This document shows positions 6,051 through 9,950 of a stretch of 9,950 nt of DNA, piece by piece. Made by a program: the position numbers and the translations under genes. The DNA is taken from positions 1 through 9,950 of the forward strand of contig DAOWNK010000102.1 in NCBI GenBank assembly GCA_030642635.1, in the 5' to 3' direction. A model generated the notes under the pieces. That model saw only the letters and a list, made by a program, of their open reading frames with translations. It searched no databases and was not told the origin of the DNA. The stretch is from Pirellulales bacterium (GTDB taxonomy: Bacteria; Planctomycetota; Planctomycetia; Pirellulales; Thermoguttaceae). The number at the start of each line of letters is the position of its first letter. Position 1 is the first letter of the stretch.

Positions 6051-7157
6051 ATGAGAAACCCCAAAATCGGTTTTACGCTAATAGAGCTTTTGGTCGTAAT
6101 TGTGATCATCGGCATCTTGATTGCACTGCTGCTGCCGGCCGTACAGGCGGCGCGCGAGGCGGCGCGGCAGGTGCAGTGTCAGAACAACCTCAAGCAACTC
6201 GGTCTGGCTGTGCTCCATTACACTGAGAATCACGGGCAGTTTCCTCCTGCTTCGCAGTGGCGCGACCTCAACCCTTGGGACCCCTCCAGCGATTCCCAGG
6301 ATATCGACCGGGCGAACAACGCCAACTTCTGCGAAAACTGGGTGATCTTGATCCTGCCGTTTCTCGATCAGCAGACACTCTACGACAAATTCGATTTGAC
6401 CCTGTCCATTGTGGATCCCGTCAACCGGGAAGCCCGAGGAACACAGTTGGCGGTGATGATGTGCCCGTCCGACGCCGGCGCCAACAGAACCAAGTATTCC
6501 GGCACAATTGCGGGCCATAACACGAACCACCAAGACAATTGGGCACGTGGCAACTACGGCGCCAACGGCGGGCTGGCATACCACTCCGACACTAAGCATT
6601 GCACCCGTAGTGGTTTCAACGGCGTAACTTGTGCAGGAAGGCTGACTTCGTGGCAAGACGGGCGGACCCGCGGAGTGATGGGGCCAAACCTCTCCTGCAA
6701 GCCTGCCCATATCCGCGATGGCCTCACTAACACCATCATGCTGGCAGAGCTTCGCACCGGAGTGGTCGCTTTCGATTGCCGCGGCACCTGGGCCATGGGC
6801 GGGGCCGGACCAAGCGCTTGCTTCGCCCACGGATACTTCGGCGATGCCGCCGGGCCGAACCCCAAAGGGCTGTATGCCGATGATATCGCCGCTTGCGCCG
6901 CAATCCAAGACGCAGTCGGCGGCAGCGCCGAGTTGCAAAAAATGGGCATGGGATGCAGTTGCGACGACATGTTCCCCAACAGACAGGTCTCATCACGCAG
7001 CAGTCATCCAGGTGGTGTGTTCGTCTGTTTCGCGGACGGCAGCGTCCACTGGATCAGTAATCACATCGAAACCAGCACCACCGCCAACTACACATCGACC
7101 TGGGATCGACTGAACCTATCTGCCGATGGTTATCCGATCAGCATAAATGCCTATTAG
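6051..7157 (+). CDS. DUF1559 family protein with prepilin-type N-terminus
   Basis: The product is 368 residues. The N-terminus is a type IV prepilin signal: a short basic leader (MRNPKIG), cleavage expected between Gly7 and Phe8, Glu12 at position +5, and a hydrophobic helix to about residue 30 (FTLIELLVVIVIIGILIALL). The highly typical PAVQAAREAAR and CQNNLKQLGLAVLHY follow. The large C-terminal domain is the DUF1559 (SBP_bac_10-like) module, ending with the family signature SSHPGG...FADGSVHWIS (His319, Asp329, Gly330). Several cysteines in the domain (for example MCPSD, TCAG, CSCDD) could form disulfides outside the cytoplasm. The protein is probably a surface pseudopilin-like component; planctomycetes carry many copies and their roles are mostly unknown. 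It is the last gene of the sigma factor operon, and a hairpin with a T-tract follows about 110 bases downstream. The family assignment is very secure. Confidence 0.95.
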   Translation: MRNPKIGFTLIELLVVIVIIGILIALLLPAVQAAREAARQVQCQNNLKQLGLAVLHYTENHGQFPPASQWRDLNPWDPSSDSQDIDRANNANFCENWVILILPFLDQQTLYDKFDLTLSIVDPVNREARGTQLAVMMCPSDAGANRTKYSGTIAGHNTNHQDNWARGNYGANGGLAYHSDTKHCTRSGFNGVTCAGRLTSWQDGRTRGVMGPNLSCKPAHIRDGLTNTIMLAELRTGVVAFDCRGTWAMGGAGPSACFAHGYFGDAAGPNPKGLYADDIAACAAIQDAVGGSAELQKMGMGCSCDDMFPNRQVSSRSSHPGGVFVCFADGSVHWISNHIETSTTANYTSTWDRLNLSADGYPISINAY

Positions 7158-7180
7158 AGAGAAAAAAGTGGGAGGAACCT

Positions 7181-7219
7181 ATGCCGTTGCATTTTTGTAC
7201 CGGTTCGCGCCGGGAATAG
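7181..7219 (+). other. Possible 12-residue ORF with strong ribosome binding site
   Basis: GGGAGGAACCT precedes an ATG that opens the short frame MPLHFCTGSRRE and then TAG. The ribosome binding site is better than those of several real genes here. It lies in the spacer after the DUF1559 gene. It could be a leader peptide, the remnant of a lost gene's start, or chance. Confidence 0.2.
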
Positions 7220-7265
7220 CCAAAACTCCAGAGAAATTGTATTGAACGATTTTTCCTTGTTTAGC

Positions 7266-7294
7266 CGGCGTGCTTGCACGCCGTGTGGTTTTTT
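7266..7294 (+). terminator. Hairpin plus T-tract, probable terminator of the sigma/DUF1559 operon
   Basis: A perfect 8-base stem with a TT loop (7266-7283) is followed, after TGTGG, by six T residues. It lies about 110 bases after the DUF1559 stop. The short distance between stem and T-tract is slightly longer than ideal. The structure is also part of a larger inverted repeat, so termination may be incidental. Confidence 0.45.
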
Positions 7295-7302
7295 GGGATA
7301 AT
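7274..7302 (+). promoter_or_regulatory. Candidate promoter for the oxidoreductase-PmoA unit
   Basis: A weak -35 box TTGCAC (7274-7279) and a good -10 box GATAAT (7297-7302) are separated by 17 bases and lie about 100 bases before the ATG at 7404. Only three of six -35 positions match the housekeeping consensus. The -10 box lies in the AT-rich centre of the inverted repeat. Confidence 0.25.
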
Positions 7303-7387
7303 ATTTTGCTTACGTCACACGGCGTGCTAAACGGGCAGAAAATGTAGTCGCTATTTCATTTGGCTGAAATGTTACCGAAATGTTTAC

Positions 7388-7397
7388 AAAGGAGAGG
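7388..7397 (+). promoter_or_regulatory. Ribosome binding site that fixes the oxidoreductase start
   Basis: AAAGGAGAGG lies 6-9 bases before the ATG at 7404. It rules out the in-frame ATG at 7380, which would place this site inside the coding sequence and add eight residues before the Tat signal. Confidence 0.8.
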
Positions 7398-7403
7398 CCC
7401 CCA

Positions 7404-8732
7404 ATGTCTGAGTCAAACGATTTTTCACGACGTGAGTTTATGCGAAAAACAGCATCTGTCGGCGCGGCCGTTCCATACTTCGTTTCCGCCGGTGCCCTGG
7501 GAAAGGGCGACGGTCCCGAGGCGAACGAGAAAATCAATATCGGGTTGATCGGCTGCGGCGGGATGGGCAAGGCCAACCTGAATAACTGTGCAAAATACCC
7601 CGACGTCGTCGTAACCGGCGTCTGCGATCCATGGAAGGAGCGGCGAGATTCGGCCTTGCAAAAATACCAAAACACCGCCAAATCATACAATGACTATCGC
7701 CAGATGCTACAACAAAAGGACATCGACGCGGTAATCATCGCCACTCCGCCCCACTGGCACGCACTAATAGCGATTGATGCTTGCGAGGCGGGCAAAGATA
7801 TCTACGTGCAGAAACCCATGACGCTCTATCCGGCTGAAGCCCTGGCGTTGAAACAGGCTGTAGAAAAGCACAAGCGAATCAGCCAGATCGGCACACAGAT
7901 TCACGCCGGCTCGAACTATCGTCGGGTGGTCGAGTTGATTCGCTCCGGCAACCTCGGCAAAATCTCCGTAGCGCGGACGTTTATCGCAATGAACGACGGC
8001 GTTGAAGGTTGGGGGAAACCGGCTGACTGCAATCCACCGGAGGGACTCGATTGGGACCTCTGGGTAGGACCGGCGCGGATGCGGCAATTCAATCCCCGCA
8101 TGATTTCACGCCATGTTGTGTTTATGGATTTCGGCGGCGGCTGGACACCAAGCATGGGGCCTCATGTTGTCGATCTGCCTTATTGGGCGCTGGAGTTGGA
8201 CTTACCCACAAAAGTAAGTTGTTCTGGCGGGCGATATGCGGTCGACGACGTGAGCGACATCCCCGATACGCAAGAGGTCCTTTGGCAGTATCCTGAATTC
8301 ACTATGACCTGGTGTATGTCGACGGTCAACAGTTTCGGGTTCGATTTCGGCCGCGGCAACATCGCCCGGCGGATAGGGGCCTACTTTCATGGTGTCAACG
8401 GAACGCTGTTCGCCGATTACGATATGCACAAGGTCGTGCCCGAGGGCGACCGCATGAAGAATGCCCAAACCCCAAAAGAGTCGATTCCACCATCGCCCGG
8501 CCACGAACGAGAATGGCTCAATTGCATCAAAACCCGCCGGCAGCCCAGTTGCAGCGTATTCTATCACTATAAGATCGACATAGCGTTGAACCTGGCCAAC
8601 CTGTCGCTGAAGCTCCGCCGATCTATCGACTTCGATCCGAAAACCGCAAAGATCATCAACGGCGACGAGGCCGCCAAGGCCGCTGTACCCCAATACCGCG
8701 ATCCCTGGAAGTTCCCCGCACAATATCTTTGA
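7404..8732 (+). CDS. Tat-exported Gfo/Idh/MocA family oxidoreductase
   Basis: The product is 442 residues. The N-terminus has a twin-arginine signal (SRREFMRKT at 8-16, then a mildly hydrophobic stretch), so the folded enzyme with its cofactor should be exported, as is common for this family in planctomycetes. The NAD(P)-binding Rossmann domain starts at INIGLIGCGGMGKA (about 45-57), with the end of the second strand at VCDPWKE and ATPPHWHA at 113-120. The usual EKP is YVQKP (135-138): Gln replaces Glu, but the lysine that normally takes part in catalysis remains. The C-terminal substrate domain contains the GLDWDLWVGP motif common in planctomycete members and GPHVVDLPYW (252-261), which supplies the conserved His and Asp near the active site. 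The likely reaction is NAD(P)-dependent oxidation or reduction of a sugar, inositol or a derivative; the substrate cannot be told. The gene is followed after 27 bases by a PmoA-like gene, probably in one transcript. Confidence 0.93.
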   Translation: MSESNDFSRREFMRKTASVGAAVPYFVSAGALGKGDGPEANEKINIGLIGCGGMGKANLNNCAKYPDVVVTGVCDPWKERRDSALQKYQNTAKSYNDYRQMLQQKDIDAVIIATPPHWHALIAIDACEAGKDIYVQKPMTLYPAEALALKQAVEKHKRISQIGTQIHAGSNYRRVVELIRSGNLGKISVARTFIAMNDGVEGWGKPADCNPPEGLDWDLWVGPARMRQFNPRMISRHVVFMDFGGGWTPSMGPHVVDLPYWALELDLPTKVSCSGGRYAVDDVSDIPDTQEVLWQYPEFTMTWCMSTVNSFGFDFGRGNIARRIGAYFHGVNGTLFADYDMHKVVPEGDRMKNAQTPKESIPPSPGHEREWLNCIKTRRQPSCSVFYHYKIDIALNLANLSLKLRRSIDFDPKTAKIINGDEAAKAAVPQYRDPWKFPAQYL

Positions 8733-8759
8733 TCTTGTGTTTACGAAAGGAAAACATCT

Positions 8760-9809
8760 ATGATTTCAGCGCCGATTCGTATTCTATTTGGAAGTCTCCT
8801 CGGTTTGTGGATAGCGACTGTCGTTGCGGCCGAGTCTCCGCAAAGCACGCCGGGGTTTCGTTTCGTCGAAGAACCGGAGAAAGGAATACTCACCCTGTAC
8901 GAGAATGATCGGCCGGTGCTGGCGTATAACTTCGGTGACCAACTCAAACCGGGGGTATCGGCCGATCGCAAACGCTCCTGCTATGTCCACCCAATCTACG
9001 GACTGGACGGCGAAATTTTAACCGACGACTTCCCAGGTGATCATCACCACCGTGGTTTGTGTGGGGCATGGGCACATGCAAAAATAGACGGCAAGACAAC
9101 CGATCCGTGGGACCTCCGCGGCCTCCACACCCGCTTCCGACGATGGATTCAACGACAAAGCAGCGCCGACGGCGCTGTGCTGGCCGTTGAGAATGCTTGG
9201 GTTTTGGACGATGGCAGCGAAGTGGCCTCCGAAACGTTCCGCCTTCGTGTGCACAAAGCGTCTGAGATTGGGCGCGCTGTCGATATCAAATGGCGGATCA
9301 CGGCAGCCGACAAACCAATCGAGATCGCTGGCCGAAAGGACACCTACGGCGGCGCCGGATACGGCGGTCTTATGCTCCGCTTCCGAGACCCGAAAAATGC
9401 CGTGCTGACCACCGACCAAGGACGACAGCCCGACAGCAACCACAAAGCGTTCGCCTGGGCCGATCTGTCGTCACAGTTTGGCGGGAGCGACAAAATGTCC
9501 GGCGCGGCCATATTTGTGCACCCTGACCACACGGACGCTCCTGTCGGCTGGACACTACGTCACTACGGCTTTCTCAATCCGGCGTGGCCCGGTGTGAATT
9601 TATTCACTCTACAGCCGGGCAAACCACTGACGCTGAACTACCGCCTCTGGGTCCACCGTGGCGATGCCAACAGTGGCTCGGTTCGCCAAGCCTACAAGGC
9701 ATACCTCCGCACAGTTGGCTCCGCCGGATCGGCGAAGCCATCAGAGACCACCAAAACCCGGTTGGTCATGGAAGTCCAGTTTGAATTAGCGCCTGGTGGG
9801 CGTGATTGA
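8760..9809 (+). CDS. Secreted PmoA-like protein (DUF6807 family)
   Basis: The product is 349 residues. Residues 1-24 form a Sec signal peptide (ILFGSLLGLWIATVVAA, then ES). The rest matches the PmoA-like/DUF6807 family of planctomycetes and related bacteria: a beta-rich start (GFRFVEEPEKGILTLYEND), RPVLAYNFG, RSCYVHPIYGLDGE and the signature DDFPGDHHHRGLCGAW (His95-His97), which looks like a metal- or ligand-binding site. The end is also typical (YGFLNPAWPGVNLF, LNYRLWVHRGD). Despite the family's database name (methane oxygenase PmoA), it is unrelated to membrane methane monooxygenase and is not evidence for methane oxidation. The fold is probably a large beta-sandwich similar to sugar mutarotase-like domains. 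The gene begins 27 bases after the oxidoreductase with AAAGGA 8 bases before its ATG. Such proteins often sit beside Gfo/Idh/MocA enzymes, which suggests a shared sugar-like substrate. The biochemical role is not established. Confidence 0.9.
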   Translation: MISAPIRILFGSLLGLWIATVVAAESPQSTPGFRFVEEPEKGILTLYENDRPVLAYNFGDQLKPGVSADRKRSCYVHPIYGLDGEILTDDFPGDHHHRGLCGAWAHAKIDGKTTDPWDLRGLHTRFRRWIQRQSSADGAVLAVENAWVLDDGSEVASETFRLRVHKASEIGRAVDIKWRITAADKPIEIAGRKDTYGGAGYGGLMLRFRDPKNAVLTTDQGRQPDSNHKAFAWADLSSQFGGSDKMSGAAIFVHPDHTDAPVGWTLRHYGFLNPAWPGVNLFTLQPGKPLTLNYRLWVHRGDANSGSVRQAYKAYLRTVGSAGSAKPSETTKTRLVMEVQFELAPGGRD

Positions 9810-9817
9810 CCGTGTGC

Positions 9818-9838
9818 CACTGCTTCGCAGAAGCAGTG
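9818..9838. repeat. Perfect hairpin after the PmoA-like gene
   Basis: CACTGCTTC and GAAGCAGTG form a perfect 9-base stem with a GCA loop, 8 bases after the stop codon. No T-tract follows, so it is not a classical terminator. It could stabilise the 3' end of the transcript or be another member of the dispersed palindromes in this window. The flanking GTGTGC/GTGTGCC is repeated on each side of the stem. Confidence 0.75.
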
Positions 9839-9881
9839 TGCCTGAAATACGGTAGCCGGCAGGTGTGGCCAATTCCCGATC

Positions 9882-9910
9882 TTGAAATTCCCCGGGCGAT
9901 GTGATACATT
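9882..9910 (+). promoter_or_regulatory. Candidate promoter reading out of the window
   Basis: TTGAAA (9882-9887, five of six -35 positions) and TACATT (9905-9910, four of six -10 positions) are 17 bases apart. The gene it would serve lies beyond the window end. A match this good can occur by chance. Confidence 0.3.
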
Positions 9911-9950
9911 TGTTCATATGGTGCAGTGGTATACATCCGTTCGTAGTGAC

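Larger units (their letters stand above)
7260..7331. repeat. Inverted repeat with an internal hairpin, ACGCCGTGTG family
   Basis: The right arm 7316-7331 reads, as its reverse complement, TTTAGCACGCCGTGTG. The left side carries the same sequence split into TTTAG (7260-7264) and CACGCCGTGTG (7277-7287), with a 12-base segment in between. That segment creates the perfect internal hairpin CGGCGTGC-TT-GCACGCCG. A 28-base T- and A-rich centre separates the arms. It fills much of the spacer before the oxidoreductase gene. Confidence 0.8.

Noticed and set aside
6078..6938. A 286-codon minus-strand open frame
   Set aside because: It is antisense to the DUF1559 gene, whose family match is unmistakable, and has no signal, motif or ribosome binding site.
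8760..9809. Methane monooxygenase subunit
   Set aside because: The family's database name includes PmoA, but this is a secreted soluble protein without the membrane helices of particulate methane monooxygenase.

Overview
The window looks like chromosomal DNA from a planctomycete, most likely of the Pirellulales type. The evidence is the gene content: a DUF1559 pseudopilin-like protein (prepilin signal plus C-terminal H...ADGS motif), a sigma factor of the Rhodopirellula/Verrucomicrobium type, a FecR-LamG membrane protein, a short transthyretin-like lipoprotein, a Tat-exported Gfo/Idh/MocA oxidoreductase and a PmoA-like (DUF6807) protein. The spaces between genes hold many small palindromes. 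Family names come from recognising motifs by eye; no search was run.

Layout. Positions 1-196 hold no convincing gene. A 621-residue secreted protein of unknown function lies on the minus strand (197-2062). A divergent intergenic region (2063-2288) carries a large nested inverted repeat next to the ribosome binding site of a secreted thioredoxin-fold protein with a second, CAP-like C-terminal domain (2289-3182). A striking GGAAGGC/GCCTTCC repeat structure follows (3189-3279).

Next is a compact probable operon: sigma factor (up to 3988), FecR-LamG protein (3985-5589, 4-base ATGA overlap), lipoprotein (5607-6044) and DUF1559 protein (6051-7157). The sigma factor and FecR protein look like a membrane-based signalling pair. 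The lipoprotein and pseudopilin-like protein are exported products that may be outputs or co-expressed surface parts. Both signalling genes look damaged or remodelled. The sigma gene has an in-frame TAA (3461-3463) between its natural ATG and conserved region 2. The LamG domain loses its usual C-terminal strands just where two palindromes sit in the coding sequence.

A 246-base spacer (7158-7403) with a hairpin/T-tract and a further inverted repeat separates this from a second two-gene unit: oxidoreductase (7404-8732) and PmoA-like protein (8760-9809). Both are exported and probably process a sugar-like compound in the cell envelope. The last 141 bases contain a perfect hairpin and a possible promoter reading out of the window.

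The observations most worth following are the interrupted sigma factor, the palindrome-associated truncation of the LamG protein, the recurring ACGCCGTGTG palindrome family and the nested hairpin at the 5' end of the thioredoxin-like gene. No defence system, CRISPR array, transposase, tRNA or rRNA was seen.
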